A stretch of DNA of 64,000 nucleotides, from positions 17,203,501-17,267,500 of the forward strand of contig NC_073356.2 of the NCBI RefSeq assembly GCF_027580225.2, written 5' to 3'. The notes beneath the pieces were generated by a model. That model made no database searches, had not been told where the DNA came from, and saw only the letters and a list, made by a program, of their open reading frames with translations. This DNA comes from Misgurnus anguillicaudatus (lineage: Eukaryota; Chordata; Actinopteri; Cypriniformes; Cobitidae). This document shows positions 45,720 through 59,335 of the stretch, piece after piece. Both the position numbers and the translations under genes were made by a program. Within the stretch, counting starts at the first letter, position 1. Every line of letters starts with the position of its first letter.

Positions 45720-46900
45720 TTTTTACTCACACCTTAGACTGTAAAAATATGGACGTAGTGTCCGTGACGTCACCCATAGGTTTGTGAAGAGTGTTTTTGA
45801 AGCCAATAGTAGGCGGTTAACCCCAAATGGTTAAAGAGGCAGGACGTGACTGGGGCTGAGGTGGCTGGTTGGTAGTTCACTGGTCACTCAAGTGGCCATG
45901 CCCTTAATTATGCAGAACTTTAAGGCTTAATATGATTTAAATGGATAAGTTACAAAACAATTAGTCTCAGCCTCAGACGTCACGCCCACAAACTGTTGGC
46001 TGAACGTCTGATGTTTTTCGTACACTTTTCTGGAAACCCTGTGAAAATGTTAAAGTCGTCTTTGATTGGTTGGAAAAAAACGGATTTCCAGGAGACGCGA
46101 GTGTCGCGATTAGTTTCAGTCCCTGGAAAACAAAGCTCTGACGTTCCATTGAGGAAGAGAATCAGTCGTGTTCACGTGGATAATAATGAGCAGTTATCAT
46201 GATCAGCTAAACATTGGATTCTCAAAAATATGCATAGTTCGCGGCATCGACTCTCTAAAAGGCGTCCAAGAGTTTTCTTTAAGGCAGTTAGTGGAGTTTA
46301 AAAGTTTGGTTCTCCTGAATTGCTTGTATGTGTTAAAAAGTGGAGAGATATGCTTCAAACAGACGTTTAACAGGATCGTCTCATGGTGTGGCTGTTGATG
46401 AAGTGCTCAACGTTGTCCTGTGGTGAGTAATGTTGTTTATTTAGATACTATTTGGTTGCGGCTGGTTATTCCAATAACTGACTTGTTGCCAGCCGGCTCG
46501 TTATTGTGGGGAGTCCGAAACGTGACGCTAGATGAAACAAACTGTGATTGGTTGTTTGACATGTCGGTCAAACAGCTCGTGGGCGGGCTTTGTCCAGAAA
46601 AAGCAGCGAAAAACACCAGACCTTCAGTATTGAAGGTCTGGCTACGCGAGACTACAAAACAATTCACCCCCCTCACAGTTGTCATAAAGGGCAAGATTAG
46701 CTTTACAGACCAAAAACACTTTTTGTACCAGGCTGTAAACATATTATTTCCGGCTGTAAAGTTGGGCATTTTAACATGGGGGTCTATGGGAATTGAATCC
46801 CTTTTGGAACCTGCCTCTAGTGGCCAGTCGATGAATTGCAGTTTATGTCACTTCCGTATTGGCTTCATCAGAGAGATCGTTGCCCCTCGGTTCACACTAG
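45720..46900. mobile_element. Outer MITE split by a 9-bp-TSD element
   Basis: The left part (gactgtaaaaatatggacg... gaagccaatagtagg) and right part (cttccgtattggcttcatc... ) contain inverted gaagccaata/tattggcttc. Boundaries are approximate. The element at 45962-46654 interrupts it. Confidence 0.5.
45962..46654. mobile_element. TAGTCTC-ended element with 9-bp TSD (family D)
   Basis: Begins TAGTCTCAGCCTCAGACG and ends GGTCTGGCTACGCGAGACTA. Flanked by CAAAACAAT (45953-45961, 46655-46663). Interior open frames are short and show no recognised domain. Confidence 0.8.
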
Positions 46901-46984
46901 TCAAAAGTGGTCACAGGTCAAAGACTTTCAAATATGGAGGAAAACCCTGTCTTTGAAATAATTTTTTTTATCTTACACTGTTTA

Positions 46985-47520
46985 AAGGTCACATTCTCTC
47001 TGATCCCATTTTTTAAACCTTAGTTACTGTGTAATGTTGCTATAATAGCATTAAATAATACCTGTTAAATGATAAAGCTCAAAGTTCACTGCCAGGTGAT
47101 ATATTTTATTTAAAAGAAGTCCCCTTTTCAAAGCCTACAGCGAACGGCCGGTTTGGACTACAGCCCTCTACTTCCTGTTTTAATTACGTCAGTAGAACAG
47201 TTTTTTGACTAAACTCCGCCCACAGGAATACGTCAGTCACCAGCTAAGCTAACGGCAAGCTAAGCCGCTATCGAATCAGAACACACTAAACAATCTACAC
47301 AATCAGAACTTGTTACGCATTTCTAAAAGGAGGGACTTTGTAGAACAAAGAAAACTTCAGCCCATTTTTAGGACAGTGAAACCTAGCCCAAAATTACAGA
47401 GATTTGGCTAAAAACCAAAAGCAATTCTTCAGTTAACTGTTCTGTGACATTTCCAACCATATACACATGGCCAGAAACAAATAAAAACAATTTTACCTTG
47501 TTCCCACGGAAATGCATCAT
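46985..47520. mobile_element. Dispersed repeat fragment (aaaggtcacattct-type)
   Basis: Starts tttaaaggtcacattctctctgatccc and continues with gtaatgttgctataatag and tcaaagttcactgcc, which I recall as a common fish repeat. The far end is unclear. Confidence 0.4.
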
Positions 47521-48976
47521 AGCTCACGGCTCTGCATTCCCCCTTTTTCATTAGACTACAACATACAACACCCTAAGAATAAAGCTGGTGTTTATGCCAG
47601 GAAAGCGTCTTGCGCTGGTGGTTTAATTTCACAAGCTTTTCCTTCTTCAAAGTCAACATCTTTCGTATTTTGCTTAGGATAAAAGCTTAACCAAAAGTGT
47701 TTACAATCATTAAATCTTTTGAAAACATGGAAGAACATTCTTTCTTGTATATTCTGTAAGTATGAAAGCTGTAGTCTCAGAGCTCAAGACTGCCCAAAAG
47801 CTATAAGATAAGCTATAAGTGAGACTCGAGGGATGCTCCCTAGAGAATGAGATGTCTTAACATTGGAATCAAAGAGAAGGTATGAGGCTTTTAGTATGAC
47901 TTTAGCTGCTCATTGAGCATTCAGCAGATGAAATTTGAGCCTGGGTTGAACTGCATTGAGCACCAGAACAGTCCATCCTCTTACAGTATCTGCAAAATTT
48001 CTATTTTTAAAATCCCGTGTTCATTTACACTTCAGAAAAACGACCTGCAAAACTAAACAGTGGCATCTTGTAAATTTGATTCAATATGTCAGCTTTGTGT
48101 TCATCAAGTCCAGATGCACAAATGATTCACTTGTACTTTAACACATCATTGTAAGTAACCAAAGGAAAATCATAGCTCATTCTTTCAGAATCTGTGTTAT
48201 TCTGTAGAAGCGACGTGCCGTAAATCACGCCTTAATGAATATTTGTCTCACGGGAATCAGAAATAATTATCACTCACACGTAATTTGATAATCCTTTGAT
48301 ACAATTACCTTAATAAATGGCTAGTCCTCAAGATATTTTGTGATGGCTACTTTATAAGGCTTCATTTTTCATTTGTGCTGTTTTGAATATCTGACATTCA
48401 AAATTCAGGATGCATCCAGCAGGAATGCATTGTCGGTGCAGCACTGAAGAATGTCCTCGGGCTGTCCCATTAATCTCTATTAAGTAGAGACATGTCAGCC
48501 AGTACTCTGTGTATGTGTGTGGCAAGCGGGCCGATAGCTATGTGTTCACCTGCAGCAAGTGTGGCCTTCACAGGTTCTTCAGGGCATAAATGAAACCGGA
48601 TTCATTAAAGCATGTTACCACAAGTTTTCCTTCAGAAGTATACAAAGGTTAAATATGTGTGTTTATTCGTCTGCAATTATATTAAATTAAATAAATAGAT
48701 AATTGTTTGTAGATTTTTATTTAATGGTGCAATGTGGGACTTTTAGCGGCATCTACAGTAAGACTGTGAATTGCAACCAACTGCTCAGTTCACAGCTCAC
48801 TCCTTACTTTATAAACGTGTTTGCCACAGGACAAACACGTCATCGTCTGAGAGAACGTAGAAACATCCATGTAAGGCGACCAGTGGTGTATGTAGATAAA
48901 AACGTCTCATTCTAAGGTAATGAAAACAATACAGTTCGTTATGAAATGTCTTTATACACCACTGACAATATAGTTA
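47521..48976. other. Intergenic DNA
   Basis: No gene or clear repeat recognised. Confidence 0.5.
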
Positions 48977-50532
<1,556 letters not shown>

Positions 50533-51486
50533 TATGTATATTATATTGCATTTCTGTCAAGAGATCCTTCTAAAAGTCCCACATAGCATCTTTAAATGTA
50601 TCATCATTGTATTTCACAAAAATAGAACTTGCGCAACAAAGAGTACATGTGCAGTTTAATTTAAATACTGATGCACTGCAAGTCACTTTAGATAAATGTG
50701 TTTACCAAATGCCTAATATATATGTAATCTAAATATTTAAGGAGGTGAATTAAAAGTTTAGCCTAAGATTTTCCGCCCTCTCCACTTTTTAAAACACTCT
50801 ACCTGCTCCCGAGAGGGAACGCCTATTAAACTTGTGCATGACAGAGTATGCACAAGCCTAGTTTTTCTCTTGCACGCTCTGTTTACAAGTTGCTGTCGGC
50901 ATGCCTCATACACTAAGATGTTTACCGTGTCTGCGCAGTGCGTGACTTGTGCCAGGGCTAGCATCGCTAATCATAGCTTACATCAACTTTTACTAGCAGT
51001 GATTTTAAATGAATTTCTCCAAATAGCATGTCAAACTTTACCTGTCGAGTAGAGACTTCGCGACCGAGGGAAGCAAAACCTGTGCTTTTAGCGCACGCCG
51101 GCGTGTGAAATATTCTCCCAAAAGTACTTGTTTCTTTCTTCAGAGGCCTTTCTCTTCTTGTCATTCTCTTCTTCGTAGACACTTTTTCTCTTGCGACCCT
51201 CAGACACTTCGAAAATATAAGGTGAGAACATGAGATTCAATGAATGGCTGAAACTGTAGCTCACCACACATATACACCTGAAAGTGCACATGTGCAGAAA
51301 GCGAACCTAGGGACGAACACGTATGACAGCCTAGGTAAACATATCACCAGAATGATTAACAAATATGTTGACCAATGGTCTTGATGATCCACCTGGAAAA
51401 AGAAAATCTTCCGCTATACCTTTAAGTACCACCATTAAAAACACATCTCAATTCCAATGCTGTATTTGAAAGACCATAAGTTGTGA
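50533..51486. other. Intergenic DNA
   Basis: No gene or clear repeat recognised. Locally CpG-containing around 50760-51200. Confidence 0.5.
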
Positions 51487-52017
51487 CAACCTGATCTCAC
51501 GAATTTCCGTGGCATAGTCAAGGAATTTTGTGCACATTTTTCCGTGGCATTCTCACGGATCTCCGCATTTTTCCGTGGCCCTGCTACGGACTGTCTTTTT
51601 CTGTGGCATTCTCACGGATTGGTTACTCAACTGTTTTGTCCTATTTTCTTACCATTTTCGCTTCGGTTTAGGGTTAGATTTACATGAAATGACATCCCTA
51701 CCCAAACCCAACTCTAACCCCAACGGCAGGCAACAATTGTTTAAAGTTTAGAAAATATAAAAGAATAAATCAAAAAAAATAGTATAAACCAATAGTTAAA
51801 GTGACATACTAACGCAAACACCAAATCTAACCCTAAACCGAAGCGAAAATGGTTTGAAAATAGGAAAAAGCAGTTGAGTAACCAATCCGTGAAAATGCCA
51901 CGGAAAAAGACAGTCCGTAGCAGGGCCACGGAAAAATGCAGAGATCCGTGAGAATGCCACGGAAAAATGTGCACAAAATTCCGTGACTAATCCACGGAAC
52001 TTTGTGAGATCATGTTG
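51487..52017. mobile_element. Foldback MITE, 7-bp-TSD family (family C)
   Basis: The ends CAACCTGATCTCACG and GTGAGATCATGTTG are inverted, flanked by GTTGTGA (51480-51486, 52018-52024). Arms rich in tccgtggcattctcacgga pair with the right half. The core contains ggtttagggttag and ctaaccctaaacc. Confidence 0.88.
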
Positions 52018-52024
52018 GTTGTGA

Positions 52025-53040
52025 TTATGAACACATAGATTTATTTGTCCTGTAAAATGACTAATGCAATCCCATTGGTGAAAAACGTCAACTTTCTACA
52101 ACAACAGATGGGCTTGTCCTTAAGACTTTTGTGTTCCCTGTGCATTTTAATCCACCACATTTGTACTATGGCTGATTTTCTTATCATACTCTCTAGAAAA
52201 AAGGAGGGAGGTGTCTTGCAAAAAGCAAACAGATGGGACAAGAACTTGACCTATTTCTTTATCTGGAAATCTCACAACAGAAAGGAATACAAAGACAATA
52301 GTGAGTAACATCAACAAAGCTCGTGCAATGGGTCCATCTACAATGCCCAAACAAGAACCAGTAAGATGTCATTACAGTATACCAATAAGCTGATGGTGCA
52401 CTATATACTGTATTTTTTATTAATTGCATTTAAAACTGTAGTCATCTTATTTGCAGCACATAATATGGAAAACATCCTTGGGTATTTAATAGTGTTTGTG
52501 TGTTAGGGGTCTACTGTCAAATGATGAGTTATAAAGAACATATAAGTCCCCTTTAGCTTTACAAACATATACTAAACAGCACATATTTTATGGTTTGGGG
52601 CCTTTTGTTGTGTGCGTTTACATATAGAGAATCCATGTAGCTAATATGTTCAGACAATACAGAAAAAAATTAGGTTGCTGCATCGCGTCATGCTTTCTTA
52701 TAAATGAACAGTTCAGGAAGGAGGTCATTCCACCTGGGATTTTTGAGTAATCTTTTTCTGTTTATACTTCACCATTTTAACCTATTATGAGGTCTTGAAA
52801 ACTACATCTAAAATAATTATACAAAAATGGACTGCTATACATTTTAACTACTGTATGCCATTAACAGCCATGTTAGTTTCTTGCTTTCATGTTGGTAACC
52901 TTTCTTTATTTCTAATAGTCAAATTTATGTGTAAACAATATAGGCATATACTTTTTTGGGATATTATAAAAAACATATGTTGATTCAGGCTCATATTATC
53001 TAAAATGAAACGAAGTGTGCATAGACAACATACACAATCA
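52025..53040. other. Intergenic DNA
   Basis: AT-rich, no recognised gene or repeat. Confidence 0.5.
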
Positions 53041-53043
53041 CGG

Positions 53044-53290
53044 GCAGTTTCCCAGACAGGGTTTAGATTAATGCAGGACTAGTCCTCCTTAGTTATATTA
53101 GGACATTTTGAGGAGGTTTCCCGGACAGGGATTGGACTAGTCGTAGACTAAAATAAATGTAAGAGCTGTCCAAACTGATAACATCTTGCACTGCCATATC
53201 TTAAAATACATCAGTCCCCTTTGTTTTGCCTCAACATGCACACAAGTAATGTTTTAAGTAAGGCATGTTTGTTAAAACTAGTTTTTTTCC
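53044..53290. mobile_element. Rearranged MITE copies (GTTTCCCAGACAGGG ends)
   Basis: gtttcccagacagggtttaga (53047) and gtttcccggacagggattgga (53117) are two left ends in direct order, followed by one body. The usual opposite end is missing, so this looks like a tandem or recombined pair. Confidence 0.5.
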
Positions 53291-53299
53291 CAATTAAAC

Positions 53300-53830
53300 T
53301 TTGAAACATTGATTTCAGGACCTTGGACAGCAACGATGTCTTACGTGTCTAGGCACACAGTAAACAATTAGCTGTCGAATATTTTGCCTGTTTAATATTT
53401 TCATGACAGAACAGTTAAACGAATTCGGCATTAAATTAATTAATTTTAATTATAAATAAATACATAAATAACAAATATCTGAAAATAACCCGAGATCCTC
53501 AGTGATCCACACACGATGCTAAACTACTCTAGGTGGCAGTGTTCAATTCATTGTAATATTGATCTCCATCACCAAACATACTTGTTTGAAAGCATACCAT
53601 AATATAATTTGACATGAATGTGGGGTGTTGTCTCCGTGCATACTAATGAATCTTCATTTGACACACGAAACTGCTGCTGCTATATGAACGCAGATCTGAA
53701 TACCTGATATTTATAAACGTAAATTGTATGGCTCAGGTGGCCATTTACGTGTTACCTCACAGGAGACGTATTGTGTATGTTATCCAACACGTTACCAGTG
53801 ACACGCTCCTTTGCCTTTCAGTCGTGCATC
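53300..53830. other. Intergenic DNA upstream of gabbr2
   Basis: AT-rich; no recognised element. Part may be distal promoter. Confidence 0.5.
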
Positions 53831-53837
53831 TTTATAA

Positions 53838-53925
53838 ATGCTCTCTCTCTCTCTCTCTGTGTGTGTCGCGCGCGCTCGCATACACACAAACGCGCGGGCA
53901 CACACACACATGCACTGCGCGGCAA
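53838..53925 (+). repeat. (CT)n and alternating purine-pyrimidine tract upstream of gabbr2
   Basis: A ctctct run is followed by tgtgtgtcgcgcgcgctcgc and acacac/cgcgcg stretches to about 53922. The alternation is typical of DNA able to adopt the Z form. It lies about 550 bp before the start codon. Confidence 0.8.
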
Positions 53926-53929
53926 GAAG

Positions 53930-54474
53930 TGAAGCGTTCGAGCAGCATCACTGAGCTCAGTCGCTGGGGTTGTCGCACGGATATCCTCCCTCGGATTGCT
54001 TTTACACACCAGTTTCGACCTCACCTATACGATTTTTACGCAAACAGTTTGCGGACAGGGATGCCACTCTTGTGTCAACTGCTTGGATTATATTTGGGTG
54101 TTGAAATTGCATTCGCAATTGCGTAAAAGAGCCTTCCACACCTTTGCGTAACGTAGAGACGTAGGATTGTCTTTTGCGCAATTGGTTGTGTTTTGAGAAG
54201 AAGGATCGGACTGAATGTAACAAGGACCGGTTTGGATCGCAAAAGAAGAACCAGCATAGTTCATAAGCCCATCTGCGTCCGGGCACCCTTTGGTTTTACG
54301 CATCTCAATTGGGTGCGCAGGAATTACTGCACTGGACCGTCCTCGAGATCGAGCGCGCGCCACACCGCAAACACTGCAGCTCAACCCATCTAATGCCTGC
54401 GTTTAGGTGAAAACCTAAAGATTGCCATGCCAGGACAGTGAGAAGGCAGATACTTGTTCTTCCTGTACGGTAGC
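53930..54474 (+). promoter_or_regulatory. gabbr2: gabbr2 5' region (promoter and 5' UTR, approximate)
   Basis: CpG content rises sharply here compared with the flanks (e.g. gagatcgagcgcgcgcc near 54345). No TATA box is evident, as is usual for neuronal CpG promoters. At least one short upstream frame, ATG 54427 to TGA 54441, sits in good context (gccATGc). The transcription start cannot be placed from sequence. Confidence 0.5.
54427..54441 (+). other. Upstream ORF of four codons in the gabbr2 leader
   Basis: ATG-CCA-GGA-CAG-TGA, 33 bp before the main ATG, with an A/G-poor but cc-containing context. It would matter only if transcription starts upstream of 54427, which is likely but not shown. 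Confidence 0.4.
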
Positions 54475-54786
54475 ATGGCTCCGTCCCGGAGGGACTGCAG
54501 ATGTGAGATGATCTTGCTGTCGGGATGCCTACTCCTGTTCGTCTTGGGATTTCGACCCGCATTGGCGAAGGTTTGCAACGATTACACGAGGCACGGCCTG
54601 GACAACAACTGGTACATGAGGGACGGTGAGAAGTTGCCAATCATGGTCCTGATGCCGATGAACGAGTCGGCGCTGATGAGCAGCATCAGTCAAGGCATCG
54701 AGCCTGCCGTCCAGCTGGCCATCCAACACATACGAGAGTCCAGACAGTACTCATTCTCACTCATCACCAAAATATACGACACTGAG
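54475..54786 (+). CDS. gabbr2: GABA-B receptor subunit 2, first coding exon (partial)
   Basis: ATG at 54475, 104 codons, then donor gtaaat at 54787. Role (known): class C GPCR subunit that couples to Gi/o, pairs with GABBR1 and drives its surface expression; plasma membrane of neurons. Visible: a basic N-terminus, a hydrophobic signal sequence (ILLSGCLLLFVLGF, residues about 13-26) ending near PALA, a short linker, then the first strand of the Venus-flytrap domain (LPIMVLMPMN) and helix (GIEPAVQLAIQHIRES), ending KIYDTE. The LMP..., AV(E/Q)LAI..IR and YDTE pattern matches the start of GABBR2 and the exon end falls where expected. Later exons lie beyond the window. ATG 54475 is preferred over the in-frame Met at residue 12 because it gives a longer, still normal signal sequence; either is possible. 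The linker (VCNDYTRHGLDNNWY) is unlike mammals. Confidence 0.85.
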
Positions 54787-56165
54787 GTAAATGCATTTGA
54801 GATTAGTTTTCGTTAAGGGTCAGGTATGTGTGTGCGTTGCGGGAATAGACTGCGGGCTGGGTTATTTAAACTCGTGCGGAAAACACGATTTTGGTCGGTG
54901 TATTTGTGGGATTTGATTTTCTATCACATGTCAAGAGAAGGCAAAACTGAATAAGTTTTGTTGTCATTTAAGTCCTCACATCGTTTAATACGATCACCGC
55001 CCCCTTGAATGCAGAATAAGGGGGGCACAGGTGTTGCACAGGAGATGCGCACGTGCCTAAGGCTCGTGCTGTAAGTGCAGCCCTATATGATGACTGACTA
55101 GAAAAAATTATCTTCAACATAAGTATCTGTTTTAAATTGCTTGCTGAATACCACATGAAAAATTTTAAAAAATCCTGTTTTTCAACACACAATTATGTAA
55201 ACATCCTTATTAAAACAAGATATATATTTACTTGAGAAGCAAAAACATGTTTATGTGAGAGCATCTTGCATCGTTTTGCATCATTTTGCTTTCTTACGCA
55301 AACATAAAATTGTATTGGAAAACAGTACGAAAAATATTTTCAGTGTTCCAATTATAAGCCATTTAAATCATATGCAAGGTTGGTTTCCTTGCACCTAATG
55401 ATGACAGTAATTACTTTTCTTCTCCTCCTTTTTATTTCTATGACCCAACGTCCTCTAGGAAAAATAAAATCTGAGTAGCCTACTTGCTTAAAATGTTGTA
55501 CAGCACACAGGAATACAGTAGATAGTACCAAGCAGAATGCATTTGTTGGTCATTGATGTATTGATTAGTAAATTGATTTAACCTTGAGTTATTTGTTATC
55601 CTTGATGTTGTCATGTTGCTAAATGTAAGCTAATCCTACTTGTAGTACAATATCTTTTAACGTTCAAGTCCATAGTCCTGCAGCACTCAGTCATAACATA
55701 ATAATATTGTTATTTTGAGCAGAAAAATGAATAGCTCAGTAAATCTGGTAATGTGCACAATAGATATACCCACAGGTAATTCTTTTAAGGAAGTATATAT
55801 TGAATTTCTTGTGCATATAGTCTCCCCCCTCTTATTTTTGTGACAATAACACCTCAGGAAATGTGAGAATTACTCCTTTGTAAAAAAAGTCCCTTTTTGG
55901 CCTCAGATTTTGCGATTTCTGGAAGTGTGATAACCTGGGGAGATGTGAAGCTAATCAATTGCTTATTACCACCATGCTATTATATGTGTGACAACAGGGA
56001 AATGAAAAAGGAAAAGAAACTGAATGTTTGTGAAATGATACATTTGCAAATTATCACGGCATTAAAAAAATGTTGGGTTTCAAACAGATTGTCGCTATTT
56101 GCCATGCGCATGCTTTAATGTGAATCATTTACAGTACTAGGAAGTGGAGGGTACGTGACCCTTAA
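54787..56165 (+). other. gabbr2 intron 1, proximal part
   Basis: Begins with donor gtaaatgc. AT-rich, no repeat or regulatory motif recognised. Confidence 0.7.
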
Positions 56166-56267
56166 AGGAGTAGTCCACTTTATAGATGGGGCCCATTGAC
56201 TTACCATAGTATTTTTTTTCCTACCATAAAAAGTCAATGGACCCCATCTTTAAAGTGGACTACTCCT
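56166..56267. mobile_element. Short TTAA-flanked hairpin MITE (102 bp)
   Basis: AGGAGTAGTCCACTTTA and TAAAGTGGACTACTCCT are inverted, flanked by TTAA (56162-56165, 56268-56271). The arms go on with gatggggcccattgact and agtcaatggaccccatc, so nearly the whole element folds back. Confidence 0.92.
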
Positions 56268-58524
56268 TTAATGTCAGGTGATGCGTAATAAACTAAATTG
56301 TTCATTGATTGTTGTATTGATTTACATGCCTTTTGTTAAACACTATTGTTTCTTAGTGCACATATTCTTCCTGTCATCCACTTTGCCTTGATTTGTCCAT
56401 TATCATCATGCTCTCAGAGGTTTTAAGTAATGTTCCTCTGACACAAGTAGGATAAATGGCATAACTGCAGCAGAATGAACATTTACTCACCACCATCTAT
56501 ACATCAATGAATCTACATTACATTTATGTATAAAGTGCTAAAAATCAATAAGAATAGGGCATACCATGTATACACTGAACCGTGTAATGGCTACACTAGT
56601 GTTCAGTCCAATGGTGGGTGTGAACCAGGCAAGTCATTTAGCTATTTCCTAACCTTTGTTTTAATCTCCGTGTTAACCCAACCATGAGTTAAAACAACCC
56701 ACCATAGGTTTATTTAATAACCCAACATGTGTTCTGTCCAATATTTACCCAACATTGGGTTAAAATAACCCAGCAGAATTTAGAGTATACACACTAAAAC
56801 CACAACAATCGCAAATTGTAAACAAAGCAAACAGTAATAGCAGCATGTATGCATGCAAGGATTTAACAGGGCAGATGTAAGTAATCAGTCCCCGAGCAGT
56901 GGCTCTTTATCCTTTTATCCCCTCTCAACACATCCCCAGGCAGGCAGAACCCATCCGCTTGCTTGGGCCTGGGTGCTGCCGGCCGTGCCCACAGCGCTTA
57001 GCCTTTCATAGATCCACTTGAAAGATTCGGAGAGAAATTAAAGAGAGAACCCCACGTAACATTTGCACTATTAAAGGATCCCCATACTTACTTCAATTAA
57101 CTCAAAATGATTCGCTGTGCTAAAGGTCACAATTTGCCGTTAGATCATTTAGACCGCTGGGATGCCTGTCCTCTACTTTTTTAGACCAGTTTTTGTATTC
57201 ACTTTGATCTATGATAACGCCAATTATCAGTTTACCCCATCAGTTTTCGCATTTGGCAGATGCTTTAATCTGAAACGTCTTACAGTGCTAGTGTTTGGTT
57301 ATCGAACCCATGACCTTTCCTGCTGCTAACGCAATGCTCCACCAGTTGAGGTGCAGCCAGGAAGACTTTTTTGTCTTGACAAGTTGGCTGAAGTGGTACT
57401 GTTGACCTCCTTGAGCCCCGCTCATGCCACAACCCTGGTGTCATGCATAGAGATATCACTGGAGCTTATGCCTCACAGAGGAGAAAATGCATCTTGTCAG
57501 ATTTGCGCGTCGAGTGCAGGAACCCTTGCAGAGCCCTCAGCCCTTGCCATACATTTCTATTATTCTCAAAAGACGAAGAGCCCCAAGCTTATGTAAAGCA
57601 TCTTGTCGTGTTGTCGCACTGAGTTATGATTTTTCTACAAAGTATTGCCATATCAGGTCACGTTCAAGTAAAGTGTAATGGTGACGTAAAATAAACATGA
57701 TGATAGCGTAAAGACTTGTGTATTAAGGTCTAAACTCCCCATTATGCTTTAAAAGTCATTGTAATGAAAAAATAATTGCATTGTAAAACATTTCCCCTGT
57801 TGATTCTGTCATGGCGTTTAATCTAATCTACATTAAATGTGTGTAAGGATTTTAACATAGTATTTCTATTTTACCTAATGTTTTCTGTACAGTCCCTGTG
57901 CAATCTAATGCATTTGTGCTGCAACTATTACTTCCCTTTTAAAGCATCACTTTTTGCTGTTTAACCGGTAGTTAAATGCTTGTTGTTGGATTGTGAAATA
58001 GGTCTCTAATTGCTGACCTTTTAGTGAGTCATACTAATACAGCCAGCAGTTATTCTAGTCTTATACTTGGTTGCTGCTCCCTGACCTAGACGTTCACGTC
58101 CCTGAGGACCGAGGGCACCGTGCAGTATGATGCCGAACAGGTTTTTAAACACAACAACATGTTATTTGCTGTCAGGATCGGCCGCCAGGCTCATTCAGAG
58201 CCCACACTCCTGTATTCACTAGGGCAGAGAGGCTTTGTCGGTTTCTGCTTCTGGTTTCTTTAAACATATTACCTGTTTGTTCAAATGGAGAGATTCAGTG
58301 CAGTGTAAATCATGAGTCTTTTACCACGTTCTGTATGAACTAGCAAGCCTTGGATTTGGGTTTCCAAGCCTATATCATTGTTAATCGACAGTGACTGTAA
58401 CAAATTTCACTATTATTTACTACCTGCTTTATTATTTAATGCTCATTGTACTTTAAGCATATTTCCATGTACTTTAACTGTAGCATTTTAAGCATATTTT
58501 AATGTTAGTAACCAAACCGTTTAA
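56268..58524 (+). other. gabbr2 intron 1, middle part
   Basis: No gene supported. About 56600-56790 has aacccaac/gggttaaaataaccca repeats typical of a fish MITE. The rest is unremarkable. Confidence 0.6.
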
Positions 58525-59137
58525 AGGAAAACACCACTGCTTTTCAATATTTTACTATGTTCTTACCTCAACTTAGATGAATTAATACATACCTATCTTT
58601 TTCAATGCGTGCACTTAATCTTTGTACAGTGTGTCGTGAGTGTGTTAGCATTTAGCCTAGCCCCATTCATTCCTTAGGATCCAAACAGGGATGAATTTAG
58701 AAGCCACCAAACACTTCCATGTTTTCCATGGCGGAAGAGCACTTCATTTGCAGCACTTTGACTTCGGGCGCAGTAATATTAAAAGAAGTTTGAGCGAGAG
58801 GGGGAGTAGTCAGGAGAAGTGATGATGTTACTGCGCGCCGAGGTCAAAGTGCTGCAAACTAAGTGCTCTTCCGCCATACAATATAGTTCTCATTTTTTAC
58901 CGCTTAAAAATTCGCCACGTTTTATTTTGTGCCACCATACATGGAGGTGTTTGGTGGCTTCTGGATTCATCCCTGTTTGGATCCTGGGGAATGAATGGGG
59001 CTAGGCTAAATGCTAACACATTCACGACGCGTTGTACAAAGATTAAGTGCACGCATTGAAAAAAGATAGGTGTGTATTCATTTGTCTAAGTTGAGGTAAG
59101 AACGTAGGGAAAATATTGAAAAATGGTGGTGTTTTCC
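58525..59137. mobile_element. TTAA-flanked long foldback MITE
   Basis: AGGAAAACACCACTGC and the inverted AATGGTGGTGTTTTCC are flanked by TTAA (58521-58524, 59138-59141). The arms pair through ttacctcaacttag, gcgtgcacttaatctttgtac and gctaggctaaatgctaacac over about 280 bp. Non-coding. Confidence 0.87.
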
Positions 59138-59141
59138 TTAA

Positions 59142-59335
59142 GTCCTCAATGACTTTCATAGCTTTCTTTTTTCCTACTGTGGAAGTGAATGGGGCCTCTG
59201 ATCGGTTTCAAACATTCCTCAAAATATCTTCCTTCATGTTCATCAAACCAAGAAATTTATACAGGTTTGTAACAACATGAGAGTGAGTAAATGATGACAG
59301 AATTTGTATTTTTGGGTTAACTATGCCTTTAAAGC
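59142..59335. mobile_element. MITE right-half fragment
   Basis: Contains gagtgagtaaatgatgacagaatt and ends tttgggttaactatgccttta, a decayed copy of the common fish terminus also seen at 33502. No left half. Confidence 0.5.

Noticed and set aside
46420..46956. Plus-strand 178-codon frame
   Set aside because: It crosses the end of a transposon and its 9-bp target duplication into flanking MITE sequence, so it cannot be one conserved protein.
53728..54126. 132-codon frame upstream of gabbr2
   Set aside because: It runs through microsatellite and CpG promoter DNA; low complexity, no domain, opposite expectations for a coding exon.
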